This document shows, one piece after another, positions 26,135 to 34,614 of a stretch of DNA of 64,000 nt (positions are counted from its first letter, which is position 1; each line of letters begins with the position of its first letter). The DNA is from JADJPO01 sp963828555 (GTDB lineage: Bacteria > Actinomycetota > Actinomycetes > Actinomycetales > Kineosporiaceae), in NCBI GenBank assembly GCA_963828555.1, contig CAWHEL010000004.1:1488001-1552000 (forward strand), written 5' to 3'. Position numbers and translations under genes: made by a program. Below the pieces are notes generated by a model. That model was not told the origin of the DNA, searched no databases, and was given only the letters and a program-made list of their open reading frames with translations.

Positions 26135-26623
26135 GTGGAGGACATCGACCGGCAGATCGTGGAGCTGCTGTCCCAGGACGGGCGGATGAGCTTCACGCAC
26201 CTCGGCCAGGCCACCGGGCTGTCCACCTCCGCCGTGCACCAGCGCGTGCGCCGGCTCGAGCAGCGCGGAGTGATCTGCGGGTACACCGCGGTGATCAACC
26301 CCGAGGCGGTCGGCCTTCCGCTGACCGCCTTCGTTTCGGTCACCCCGCTCGACCCCGCCGCGCCGGACGACGTGCCCGATCTGCTGGCCCCGCTGCCCGA
26401 GATCGAGGCCTGCCACTCGGTGGCCGGCGACGAGAACTACATCCTCAAGGTGCGGGTGGCCACCCCCGGCACGCTCGAGGGCCTACTGGCCCGGATCCGC
26501 GCTGCCGCCGGGGTCTCCACCCGGACCACGATCGTGCTGTCCACCCCCTACGAGGCCCGGCCACTGCTCACCGCGGCCCCCGCGGCACCGTCGGAGCCCT
26601 CGGCGGACGCAGGCGCCGGCTGA
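26135..26623 (+). CDS. Lrp/AsnC-family transcription regulator
   Basis: A 162 residue regulator with an N-terminal winged helix (VEDIDRQIVELLSQDGRMSF to about residue 60) and a C-terminal RAM domain. The RAM domain ends in an unusually long Ala/Pro tail. It would bind DNA as an octamer with an amino acid ligand; the ligand cannot be told. The GTG at 26135 lies 7 nt after TAGTGT (26122-26127), which suits leaderless transcription. Confidence 0.9.
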   Translation: MEDIDRQIVELLSQDGRMSFTHLGQATGLSTSAVHQRVRRLEQRGVICGYTAVINPEAVGLPLTAFVSVTPLDPAAPDDVPDLLAPLPEIEACHSVAGDENYILKVRVATPGTLEGLLARIRAAAGVSTRTTIVLSTPYEARPLLTAAPAAPSEPSADAGAG

Positions 26624-26674
26624 ATCGTCGCGGCGGGCTCAAGGCCGGCCCCCGGTGCGACGACGTCCACCGGT

Positions 26675-27568
26675 ATGGAGCACCAGGCCCACCCGACCAC
26701 CCGGCGCGCCCTGCGCGAGCAGCGCGAACAGCGCCACGCGGCGGCGTCCGGGCGGGTCCGGCCCCGGCGTCGTCACCGCGGCACCTTCCGCCGGCGCTCC
26801 TACCCGATGATCACCATCGTGGTCTCCCTCGCCGCGGCTGCCAGCACCTATGCCTACCGGACGGCGATGCTCGCCACCCCGAACACCATCGACACCGCGA
26901 GCGTGCTGCACCACACCCTGGTGGTGACCCTGCTCGCCGTCGCCGTTCTGGCTCAGGGCGCACAGCTGCGCGCTGCTGGCCGACCCGGGACGGCCGCGCT
27001 GCTTCCTTGGCTGGTGGTCGGTATGCCGCTGGTGGTCGAGGGGGTCTCCGCGGTGCGGATCTGGATGGACGGCGCCCCTGGCGCCCCGGCGAACCTCTGG
27101 CTGCTCGAATCGCCCCACCACGCCCTGGTCGGTGTGGGGGCCCTGCTCGCCGCCGACGGCGTGCGATCCACCTGGACCCCGTTCGCGCTCGGATTCGGCG
27201 TCACCGCGCTGGCAGGCACCGGTGCCGCGGCGGTGCTGCAGCCCGAGCTGGTGGAGGCGCTCGCGGGGTGGGAGACGCCGCTGATCCGCACGGTCGTGGT
27301 CGGCATGACCATCTGCGCCGCCCTGGTCGCCTCCTCGCACCTGCCCACCGGCACCCGCTGGATCCGGGCGATGAGCTGCGCCGTCCCCGCGATCATGCTC
27401 GCCCTGCTACCCACCGTGCTCACCTCCCCCGGGGCACTGGCGCCGACCCAGCGCTGGACGATCGTGATCTACCCCCTGGGATGCCTCGCCGCAGCCTGCC
27501 TGGGTGTGCTCCTGGTGGGATCCGGAGAGGCCGTCGAGCGGCTGCGCAGCCGCGCTCTCACCGCCTGA
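26675..27568 (+). CDS. Multi-pass membrane protein of unknown function
   Basis: A 297 residue protein with a strongly basic cytoplasmic N-terminus (about 1-42, many Arg) followed by roughly eight hydrophobic helices. No catalytic or transport motif is recognisable. It follows the Lrp gene by 51 bp and might be a target of it, but that is only positional. Confidence 0.65.
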   Translation: MEHQAHPTTRRALREQREQRHAAASGRVRPRRRHRGTFRRRSYPMITIVVSLAAAASTYAYRTAMLATPNTIDTASVLHHTLVVTLLAVAVLAQGAQLRAAGRPGTAALLPWLVVGMPLVVEGVSAVRIWMDGAPGAPANLWLLESPHHALVGVGALLAADGVRSTWTPFALGFGVTALAGTGAAAVLQPELVEALAGWETPLIRTVVVGMTICAALVASSHLPTGTRWIRAMSCAVPAIMLALLPTVLTSPGALAPTQRWTIVIYPLGCLAAACLGVLLVGSGEAVERLRSRALTA

Positions 27569-27609
27569 CCGGACGATGCCGGACCGGGCTCGCCCAGCAT
27601 TGCCGTAGT

Positions 27610-27633
27610 GCAATCACTACGTTCAGTGATTGC
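27610..27633. repeat. Perfect hairpin after the membrane protein gene
   Basis: GCAATCACT and AGTGATTGC form a perfect 9 bp stem with a 6 nt loop, 41 bp after the stop of the membrane protein gene. It could be a terminator lacking a T-tract or an operator. It lies 137 bp before the glycosyltransferase start. Confidence 0.55.
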
Positions 27634-27770
27634 CTTCCTCAGGTCTTGAGGGTTTCTTTGCCCAGTTTTCGGGGAACTAGGGGCTCTGAATCCCTTTTAT
27701 GAGCCCTGGCGACGATTCGCCCCGGTGGTGGAGGGGTCCACGGCACCGGCCCGTGAGGAGATGAGGAACC

Positions 27771-28853
27771 GTGCGTATCGGTCTGATTGCCAGCCCGTGG
27801 ATAGCCGTCCCGCCACCCCGCTACGGCGGCAGCGAGGCCGTCATCGACAACCTGGCTCGCGGCCTGCAGCTGGCCGGTCACGACGTGGAACTGTTCACCG
27901 TCGGCACCTCGACCTGCCCGGTGAACCGCTCGTGGCTGTACCGGGAACCGGTCGAGCCGATCGGCGACTCGATCTACGAGAGCGTGCACGTGGAGTCCGC
28001 CTACCGGGCACTGGCCCACGTCGACGTGATCCACGACCACACCCACGTCGGCCCGCTGCTCGGCAGTTCGGCAGCGCCACCCGGGGTTCCGGTGGTCACC
28101 ACCATGCACGGGCCGTTCGATGCCAAGTCCCGTCAGATGTACTCGCGCCTTCCCGGACGGGCGCACCTGATCTGCATCTCGCACCCGCAGCGGGCCAGCG
28201 CGCCGGAGATCCCGGTGGCCGCGGTGATCCCGCACGGCATCGACACCATGCGCTTCCTGCCCGGACCGGGAGGCGGTGGCTACCTGGCCTTCGTCGGCCG
28301 GATGAACCCGGACAAGGGCGTGCACCTGGCGATCGAGGTGGCCCGCAGGGCCGCACTACCCCTGGTGATCATGGTCAAGATGCGGGAGGCACTGGAGAGG
28401 GCCTACTTCGCCGATGTCGTCCAGCCCATGCTCGGCGAGGACGTGACCGTGCTGTTCGAGCCGGACGAGGACGTGCGGGTCGACCTGGTCGGCCGGGCAG
28501 AGGCCCTGATCAACCCGATCGGCTGGCCCGAGCCCTTCGGCCTGGTGATGGCCGAGGCGCTCGCCTGCGGCACCCCGGTGCTGGCTCGCCCGCACGGCGC
28601 CGCACAGGAGATCGTCGAGCACGGGCACACCGGCTTCCTGCACGACGAGGTCGAGGACCTGGCCGCCGCGGTGGGCAGGCTGTCCCTGCTCGACCGGACG
28701 GCGTGCCGCGAGGCCGCCGAGCGCCGGTTCAGCATGTTCCGGATGGTCGAGGACCACATCCGCCTCTACCGCCGACTGATCGACCAGGCCAGCGTGCCGC
28801 AGCTCACCGAGCGGCGCGTCGTGGGCTCGGTCCGGCACCGAGTTGCACGATGA
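27771..28853 (+). CDS. GT4-family glycosyltransferase
   Basis: A 360 residue GT-B fold enzyme. The N-terminal Rossmann half starts RIGLIASPWIAVPPPRYGGSE with the glycine-rich acceptor-side loop. The C-terminal half carries the nucleotide-sugar region GRMNPDKGVHLAIEVA and the E-x7-E type motif in PEPFGLVMAEALACGTPVL. GTG start with an AGGAGATGAGGA site. It faces the debranching-type glycosidase gene and the two coding regions overlap tail to tail by 50 bp. The pairing suggests a shared role in an alpha-glucan or related sugar, but acceptor and donor are unknown. Confidence 0.88.
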   Translation: MRIGLIASPWIAVPPPRYGGSEAVIDNLARGLQLAGHDVELFTVGTSTCPVNRSWLYREPVEPIGDSIYESVHVESAYRALAHVDVIHDHTHVGPLLGSSAAPPGVPVVTTMHGPFDAKSRQMYSRLPGRAHLICISHPQRASAPEIPVAAVIPHGIDTMRFLPGPGGGGYLAFVGRMNPDKGVHLAIEVARRAALPLVIMVKMREALERAYFADVVQPMLGEDVTVLFEPDEDVRVDLVGRAEALINPIGWPEPFGLVMAEALACGTPVLARPHGAAQEIVEHGHTGFLHDEVEDLAAAVGRLSLLDRTACREAAERRFSMFRMVEDHIRLYRRLIDQASVPQLTERRVVGSVRHRVAR

Positions 28854-30948
28854 GCCCGTCCGGGGCCTGAGTCACCGAACAGTTGCCGTCGGCGTCCACG
28901 GTCAGCGACAGCTGGCCGTCGCCGACGTGCAACTGCTCGATCCTCAGCGGTAGCAGCTCGGCCGGCAGTACCGGAGCCAGAGCCAGCCGCCCGTGCGGCA
29001 GGTCCGGCTCCAGCCGCAGCAGGGTCCGCAGCAGGTGCAGCGGGGTGGCCGCGGCCCAGGCCTGCGGCGAGCAGGACGTCGGGTAGGCCACCGGTCCGGA
29101 GAACCGGGTGCGGTCGAAGCCACAGAACAGCTCCGGCAGACGACCGCCGAAGTACTCCGCGGCGTCGAGCAGGCCCAGCGCCACCCGCTGGGCCTGCTCG
29201 ACGAAGCCGTAGCGCATCAACCCGGCCACCGCGATCGCGCTGTCGTGCGGCCAGACCGAGCCGTTGTGGTACGACATCGGGTTGTAGGCCCCCATCGAGG
29301 AGGCCAGGGTGCGCAGGCCCCACCCGGTGAACATCTGCGCAGAGACCAGGTGCTCGGCCACCGCCGCCGCCCGGGTGTCCTCGACGATCCCGGTCCACAG
29401 ACAGTGCCCCAGGTTCGAGGTGAGCGCGTCGACCGGGCGCTTCTCGCCGTCCAGCGCGATCGCAAACCAGCCCTGCTCGGGCAGCCAGAACGCGTCGTTG
29501 AAGGCAGCCCGCAGCTTGCCGGCGCGCTCGGACCAGGCGTGAGCGGTCGGCTCGTCGCCGAACGCCGACGCCAGCCGGGAGCGCGCAACGAATGCGGCGT
29601 AGGTGTACCCCTGCACCTCGGCGAGCGCGATCGGCGCCTCGGCGAGCCGACCGCTGGCGAAGTTGACCCCGTCCCAGGAGTCCTTCCAGCCCTGGTTCGC
29701 CAGGCCCCGATCGGTGGCCCGGCGGTACTCCACGAAGCCGTCGCCGTCCCGGTCGCCGTCGGTCAGGATCCACTCCAGCGCCCGGTCGACGTGTGGCATC
29801 AGGGCGCCGATCTCCTCGGCGGAGGCTCCCCAGCGCCAGGCCTGCTCGACCAGCATCACGAACAGCGACGTGGCGTCGGCCGTGCCGTAGTAGAGCTCGC
29901 CGCCGCCCAGGGCGAGCTCGGTGGCCAGCCCCGAGCGCCGCTCGTGCATGATCCGGCCCGGCTGTTCCTCGGTCATCGGGTTGTCGGTGCGGCCCTGGTA
30001 GGAGGCCAGCGTCTGCAGGGTGCCCACGGCCAGTCCGCGATCGATCGGCAGCGCCATCCACGCCGAGAGCAACGAGTCCCGGCCGAACAATGACATGAAC
30101 CAGGGCGCGCCCGCGGCCACCGCGACCCGGTCGGGGTGATCGGGTTCGAAGATCCGCAGGACGCCGAGATCCTCCTGGCTGCGCTTCACCGTGGCCAGGA
30201 AGCCCGGCCGGGCCCCGCTGAGGGACGGCGCCTGCGCCCGCCAGGCACTCAACTGCTGCTCGGGCCCGCTCGCACCCAGTGGCTCACCGCACAGGTGCCG
30301 CCCGGCGATCGCGGCGTCGTCCACGCTCGCCTGCACCTGCAGGCAGGCCTCCCAGCGGCCGCGGGCGGGGATCACCGCATGGAAGGTGAGCACGCCGGGG
30401 GAGTATTCCGGCGCCGGGTCGGCGGTCACCCTGACCCCGCGGGAGCGGCCCATCCAGCGGTACTCGGCCTGGTAGCCGTCGGTGCAGTGCGCGCTCACCC
30501 GGCCGGTGGCCTTTCCGACCCGGTTCTCCTTGACCTCGAACAGGTCGGCGAAATCGGCGTCGACCAGCACGGTCACGGTGCAGCCGACCGCCTCACCGGC
30601 CAGGTTCTCCAGAACCAGGTCCTCGCGCATGCCGTCACCCACGTGGCGGTGGCGGCTCACCAACACGGTGCTGTCGGCCCGGCCGGGCCGCGGCGGGGTG
30701 CGGCAGACGAACAGCGCCGAGAACGGGTCCGGCTGCTCCACCATCAGCGGCTGCAACGGATGTCCGTCGACCCTGACCTCCCAGCGGGACAGGATCCGGG
30801 TGTCCCGGAAGAACAGCCCGTGCACCGCCGGCGGGCAGAGGTCGCCACTGCCCGCCCCGATGCAGAACGTCGACCCCTGAACCAACGTGATCTCGCCGCC
30901 GCCGCCGACCGCGGGTGGTTCCCCGTCGAACGTCCACTGCGCCGTCAT
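28804..30948 (-). CDS. Amylo-alpha-1,6-glucosidase-like (glycogen debranching type) enzyme
   Basis: A 714 residue protein with the two-domain layout of this family. An N-terminal beta-sandwich includes STFCIGAGSGDLCPPAVHGLFFRDTRILSRW, a typical GDE_N_bis start. A C-terminal (alpha/alpha)6 barrel contains FGRDSLLSAWMAL, the DGDRDGDGFVEY calcium-like loop and AYNPMSYHNGSVWPHDS. It probably hydrolyses alpha-glucosidic branch linkages in the cytoplasm. kamA lies 55 bp upstream on the same strand but is functionally unrelated. Confidence 0.9.
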   Translation of the reverse strand: MTAQWTFDGEPPAVGGGGEITLVQGSTFCIGAGSGDLCPPAVHGLFFRDTRILSRWEVRVDGHPLQPLMVEQPDPFSALFVCRTPPRPGRADSTVLVSRHRHVGDGMREDLVLENLAGEAVGCTVTVLVDADFADLFEVKENRVGKATGRVSAHCTDGYQAEYRWMGRSRGVRVTADPAPEYSPGVLTFHAVIPARGRWEACLQVQASVDDAAIAGRHLCGEPLGASGPEQQLSAWRAQAPSLSGARPGFLATVKRSQEDLGVLRIFEPDHPDRVAVAAGAPWFMSLFGRDSLLSAWMALPIDRGLAVGTLQTLASYQGRTDNPMTEEQPGRIMHERRSGLATELALGGGELYYGTADATSLFVMLVEQAWRWGASAEEIGALMPHVDRALEWILTDGDRDGDGFVEYRRATDRGLANQGWKDSWDGVNFASGRLAEAPIALAEVQGYTYAAFVARSRLASAFGDEPTAHAWSERAGKLRAAFNDAFWLPEQGWFAIALDGEKRPVDALTSNLGHCLWTGIVEDTRAAAVAEHLVSAQMFTGWGLRTLASSMGAYNPMSYHNGSVWPHDSAIAVAGLMRYGFVEQAQRVALGLLDAAEYFGGRLPELFCGFDRTRFSGPVAYPTSCSPQAWAAATPLHLLRTLLRLEPDLPHGRLALAPVLPAELLPLRIEQLHVGDGQLSLTVDADGNCSVTQAPDGLIVQLGAGPSPRRAAR

Positions 30949-31003
30949 CGCTGCCCCCTCGCGGACCGAAGGGACCGATCATCCCGAAAGGGACGACGTC
31001 GCG

Positions 31004-32518
31004 CTACGGGATCACGCCGAGCGTGTGCGAGACGGCGCTCTCCTGGGCCTGTGCGGCCAGGCGGCTGGTCGCCGCCCGGGTGGTCGCGGCCGCCTCCGCG
31101 ACGGCGAGGTCGGCGTTCGCCTGCCACCACTCCCGGCCCTGCGCGGGCAGCGTGTCGATCGGGTCGTAGTAGGGGTAGGTGCGGGTGAGTGCCTCGGCGT
31201 CCTCGGCCTCGATCGAGGTGCGGTAGTTCTTGGTCCACTGCGAGATGCCGCGGACGGCGTCGTAGGAGTGCGCCTGGTGCACCCAGCGCTTGCCCACGAA
31301 CGGCACGTCGCAGACGATCCGCGGCGTGGCGAACCCGGGCAGATAGCCCATGATCCCGTGCTGGAGTCGCTGCGCCTCGGCCAGACTGACCCGCCAGTGC
31401 TCGCTGAACGGGATCGTGTCGCACATGTAGAAGTAGTACGGCGTGATCATGGCGCCGTCCTGCAGCGCGAAGCACAGGTCGAGCAGCTGGTTCACATCGG
31501 CGTTGACCCCGCGCATCAGCACGCCCTGGTTGCGCACATCGCGCACCCCCGCCTCGAGCATGGCCATGGTGGCCTCGGCGACCAACGGGGTGACCGAGGC
31601 GGCGGTGTTCACGTGGGTGTGCACGGCCAGGTTGACGCCGCGCTCGCGCGCCGTGCGCGCCACCCGGGCCATGCCCTCGACCACCTCCGGCTGCAGCCAG
31701 TGCTGGGGCAGACCCATCAGGGCCTTCGTGGCCAGGCGGACGTCGCGGATGTTGTCGATCTCGAGCAGGCGCATCACGAACGCCTCGAGGTTCTTCCACG
31801 GCATGTTCGCGACGTCGCCGCCGGAGACCACCACGTCGCGCACCTCGGGGGATCGACGCAGGTAGTCCATCATCGCCTCCAGCCGGTCCACCGGCTTGAG
31901 CTCGAACTTCAGCTTGGAGACCACCGGGGTGGAGTTGCCGACCAGGTCCATCCGGGTGCAGTGCCCGCAGTACTGCGGGCAGGTGGGCAGCAGCTCGGCC
32001 AGCACCTTGGTGGGGTAGCGGTGGGTCAACCCCTCGGCCACCCACATGTCGTGCTCGTGCAGGGAGTCGCGTGAGGCGAAGGGGTGGCTGGCCCACGCCG
32101 CGTGCCGGTCGGAGAACACCGGCAGCATGTAGCGGCGCACCGGGTCGGCGTAGAGGGCGGCGGTGAACGCCGGCCCGCCGGCCGGCATCGCCGCGCCGGT
32201 GGAGGGCACCATCGTGTTCATCATCTGGGGCGGCACCAGCATCGACATGGTGGCCCGCTCGGTCTGGTCGCGCTCGAGGTCGGCGTAGAAGTCGGGGTCG
32301 ACCAGGTCGCCGAGGACGGCGCGCAACTGGGACACGTTCTTCACGCAGTGGGCGCGCTGCCACTGGGCGCTGCGCCATTCCTCAGCGGTGACCTCACGCC
32401 AGCCCGGGAAGCGGGTCCAGTCCGGCTCGACGAGTTCGGAACGGCGGTAGAGGTAAGGCTGGTGGCGCTCGGCCAGGGCCGTGGTGGCGGCCGCAGGGGA
32501 CACGACGGTGTGGGTCAT
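31004..32518 (-). CDS. kamA: Radical SAM aminomutase, KamA-like (lysine 2,3-aminomutase)
   Basis: This 504 residue protein would convert L-lysine to L-beta-lysine, the first step of lysine fermentation. The radical SAM cysteines are Cys180, Cys184 and Cys187 (CPQYCGHC). The PLP lysine is probably Lys410, but the usual PGGGGK loop reads PFVGK here. The SGGD phosphate-site motif is present at 232-235. The N-terminal ~160 residues are longer than in clostridial KamA. Neighbours kdd, kamD, kamE and kal encode later pathway steps, so the assignment is supported by context. A related aminomutase acting on another amino acid is possible. Divergent from kdd. Confidence 0.85.
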   Translation of the reverse strand: MTHTVVSPAAATTALAERHQPYLYRRSELVEPDWTRFPGWREVTAEEWRSAQWQRAHCVKNVSQLRAVLGDLVDPDFYADLERDQTERATMSMLVPPQMMNTMVPSTGAAMPAGGPAFTAALYADPVRRYMLPVFSDRHAAWASHPFASRDSLHEHDMWVAEGLTHRYPTKVLAELLPTCPQYCGHCTRMDLVGNSTPVVSKLKFELKPVDRLEAMMDYLRRSPEVRDVVVSGGDVANMPWKNLEAFVMRLLEIDNIRDVRLATKALMGLPQHWLQPEVVEGMARVARTARERGVNLAVHTHVNTAASVTPLVAEATMAMLEAGVRDVRNQGVLMRGVNADVNQLLDLCFALQDGAMITPYYFYMCDTIPFSEHWRVSLAEAQRLQHGIMGYLPGFATPRIVCDVPFVGKRWVHQAHSYDAVRGISQWTKNYRTSIEAEDAEALTRTYPYYDPIDTLPAQGREWWQANADLAVAEAAATTRAATSRLAAQAQESAVSHTLGVIP

Positions 32519-32579
32519 GCAACCCGACTGTACGGGAGAATCTTCTGTAGTTCGAGGTTGACACAGTAGGATTTAGTGC
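32519..32579. promoter_or_regulatory. kamA-kdd divergent promoter region
   Basis: The 61 bp gap holds an imperfect inverted repeat, AATCTTCTGT (32539-32548) and ACAGTAGGATT (32563-32573), with one bulge. TAGGAT (32567-32572) lies 7 nt before the kdd ATG and could be its -10 element. The gap is lower in GC than its surroundings. It is a likely operator for joint control of the pathway. Confidence 0.5.
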
Positions 32580-33680
32580 ATGAGTGCGCCCATGGAGAAG
32601 AACCACGCGGAGAAGCCCACGTCGCCGGTCGGTCTGCATCGCGTGGTGGAGCCCGGGGGAGTGCTGCCGCAGGCGGCCTGGCGCCTCGACACCTCGCCCG
32701 CCGTCCGCAACGACGAGGTGCGGGTGCGGGTCGAGCGGCTGAACCTCGACGCCGCCAGCTTCCGCCAGCTCTGGGACCGGCACGGCGGCGACGGCGAGGC
32801 GCTGCGCGCCGAGGTGGCGCAGATCATCGCTACTCGCGGCAAGATGCACAACCCGGTCACCGGGTCCGGCGGCATGCTCGTCGGAACGGTCGAGCAGGTC
32901 GGCCCGGACAGCCGGCTTGGCCTCGCCGTCGGCGACCGGATCGCCACCCTGGTCTCGCTCACCCTGACCCCGCTCGCGTTGACCGACGGCCTGGCGCAGT
33001 GGGACGGGCGCAGCGAGCAGGTGCCCTGCGACGGGCACGCCATCCTGTTCGGCCGCTCGATCGCCGCCCATCTGCCCGAGGACCTGCCGGCCGAACTCGC
33101 CCTGGCCGTGATGGACGTCTGCGGTGCCCCGGCGCTGACCCACCGCGTGGTGGCGCGCTACGTGGCGCAAGGCCGGCCCCCAGTGGTCGCGGTGATCGGC
33201 GGGGCCGGCAAGAGCGGGTCGCTGGCCCTGGCCGCCGCCCGGCGGGCGGGCGCTGCGCGGACCATCGGCGTGGTGCCCGTGCCGGGGGAGCGCGAGGTGC
33301 TCGAGCAGGCCGGGCTGGCCGACGTGGTGGCCCTGGCCGACGCGCGCGACCCGGTGGCCCTGGCCGAGGCGGTGACCGCCGCCGGCGGGCCGGCAGACGT
33401 CACCGTGGTCTGCGTGGACGTGCCCGGCTGCGAACACGGCGCCATCCTGGCCACCGCCGACCTGGGCACGGTGGTGTTCTTCTCGATGGCCACGTCGTTC
33501 GCGACCGCGGCCCTGGGCGCCGAGGGTCTGGCGGCCGACGTCCAGCTGATGATCGGCAATGGGTACGCGGCGGGGCACGCCGACTTCGCCCTCGAGGTGC
33601 TGCGCAACTCACCGGGCGCCCGAGCCCTGTTCGAGGCCCGCCTGGCCACCCATGCCGGAGCCACCCACCCCCCACGCTGA
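32580..33680 (+). CDS. kdd: L-erythro-3,5-diaminohexanoate dehydrogenase
   Basis: Kdd oxidises and deaminates 3,5-diaminohexanoate to 3-keto-5-aminohexanoate with NAD(P)+, the third step of lysine fermentation after KamA and KamDE. The 366 residues show the family N-terminal part (LNLDAASFRQLW, RGKMHNPVTGSGGMLVG) and a Rossmann dinucleotide motif VVAVIGGAGKSGSLA in the middle. The C-terminus contains IGNGYAAGHADFALEVLRN. It converges on plsC across palindromic repeat copy C. Confidence 0.93.
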   Translation: MSAPMEKNHAEKPTSPVGLHRVVEPGGVLPQAAWRLDTSPAVRNDEVRVRVERLNLDAASFRQLWDRHGGDGEALRAEVAQIIATRGKMHNPVTGSGGMLVGTVEQVGPDSRLGLAVGDRIATLVSLTLTPLALTDGLAQWDGRSEQVPCDGHAILFGRSIAAHLPEDLPAELALAVMDVCGAPALTHRVVARYVAQGRPPVVAVIGGAGKSGSLALAAARRAGAARTIGVVPVPGEREVLEQAGLADVVALADARDPVALAEAVTAAGGPADVTVVCVDVPGCEHGAILATADLGTVVFFSMATSFATAALGAEGLAADVQLMIGNGYAAGHADFALEVLRNSPGARALFEARLATHAGATHPPR

Positions 33681-33763
33681 ACCCCGCTCATGCTCCGCGG
33701 GGGTACACGCGTAAACGCTTGCAGGCGCCGAAACGTGTATCCCCGCGGAGCATGAGCAGGTTT
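33680..33763. repeat. Family 1 palindromic repeat, copy C
   Basis: This is the best preserved copy. The left arm CGCTCATGCTCCGCGGGG and the right arm CCCCGCGGAGCATGAGC are almost perfect complements, with GTACACG/CGTGTAT inner pairing and a variable centre. It fills the 85 bp gap between the stops of the convergent genes kdd and plsC. This favours a role as bidirectional terminator. Confidence 0.88.
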
Positions 33764-33765
33764 GT

Positions 33766-34446
33766 TCAGGCGTCGTCGGCGTCGGGCGGGGGTTCGTTGA
33801 AGGCGTGCGCCAGGGGCTGCGGGCTCATCGCGGCGATCCGCTCCATCACCAGTTCGGTGATCTCGCGCCGGGCACGGCCGCCACCACCCGTGGTGGCGAT
33901 CCACGGCGCGGGGTCGACCGGCTCGCCGAAGTGCACCTGCACCGGGTGGGGCCGCGGCAACCGGGCCCCTACCGGTTGCACCCGATCGGTGCCGATCAGC
34001 GCCACCGGAACCACGGGGGCGCCGGACTCCATCGCCAGCCAGCCCACCCCGGCCCGGCCCTGGTAGAGCCGCCCGTCACGCGACCGGGTGCCCTCGGGGT
34101 AGATGCCGAAGGCACTGCCCGACTTCAGCACGTCCATCGCCAGGCGCAGCGACGCCATCGCATCGCGTTGGCTCTCCCGATTGACCGGCACAGCGTCCAC
34201 CGCCTTGAAGAACAGCGCCACCGCGCGCCCGCGCAGACCGGTTCCCTCGAAGTAGTCGGCCTTGGCCAGGAAGCGCACCCGGCGCGGCACCGCTAGCGGG
34301 ATCACCACGCTGTCGATGAAGCTGAGATGGTTGCTGGCAATGATCACCGCGCCCTCAGTGGGGACGTTCTCGACGCCGGTGATCTTCGGCCGCCAGAACA
34401 GACGGAACACGAAACCGACCAACCACCGGGCCAGCGTGTATCCCAC
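33766..34446 (-). CDS. plsC: 1-acylglycerol-3-phosphate acyltransferase (PlsC family)
   Basis: A 226 residue membrane-associated acyltransferase with the catalytic NHLSFID (H-x4-D) motif near residue 39 and the glycerophosphate-binding FGIYPEGTRSRDG motif. The PVVPVALIGT block follows. It acylates lysophosphatidate in phospholipid synthesis. It lies inside the lysine-fermentation cluster but on the opposite strand, and has no obvious role there. Confidence 0.92.
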   Translation of the reverse strand: MGYTLARWLVGFVFRLFWRPKITGVENVPTEGAVIIASNHLSFIDSVVIPLAVPRRVRFLAKADYFEGTGLRGRAVALFFKAVDAVPVNRESQRDAMASLRLAMDVLKSGSAFGIYPEGTRSRDGRLYQGRAGVGWLAMESGAPVVPVALIGTDRVQPVGARLPRPHPVQVHFGEPVDPAPWIATTGGGGRARREITELVMERIAAMSPQPLAHAFNEPPPDADDA

Positions 34447-34602
34447 GGCGCCCTACCCTAGGGGATCGCCCCCCCGCACGAGCCGGTCCACAATTCCCCG
34501 CAGGGCGCGCGAGCTCACGCACCGAACCGACAAGAACGCCGCATCAGGGAGCTCATGCGACACTTCTTACGGCGCTGGCTGTCTTGAGCAGGAGTATTTC
34601 CG

Positions 34603-34608
34603 TAGACT
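34603..34608 (+). promoter_or_regulatory. Probable -10 element of kamD
   Basis: TAGACT ends 6 nt before the kamD ATG and no ribosome site intervenes, so the kamDE-kal transcript is probably leaderless. TTGAGC (34584-34589) is too close to be a standard -35 element. Confidence 0.5.
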
Positions 34609-34614
34609 GGCCGG

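Noticed and set aside
31004..32518. Reading kamA as EpmB, the EF-P lysine aminomutase.
   Set aside because: No epmA or efp gene adjoins it, the protein is much longer than EpmB, and kdd, kamD, kamE and kal surround it.
32558..32563. TTGACA in the kamA-kdd gap as a -35 element of kdd.
   Set aside because: A -10 element at 17 nt would fall inside the coding region. TAGGAT 7 nt before the ATG is the better -10 candidate.
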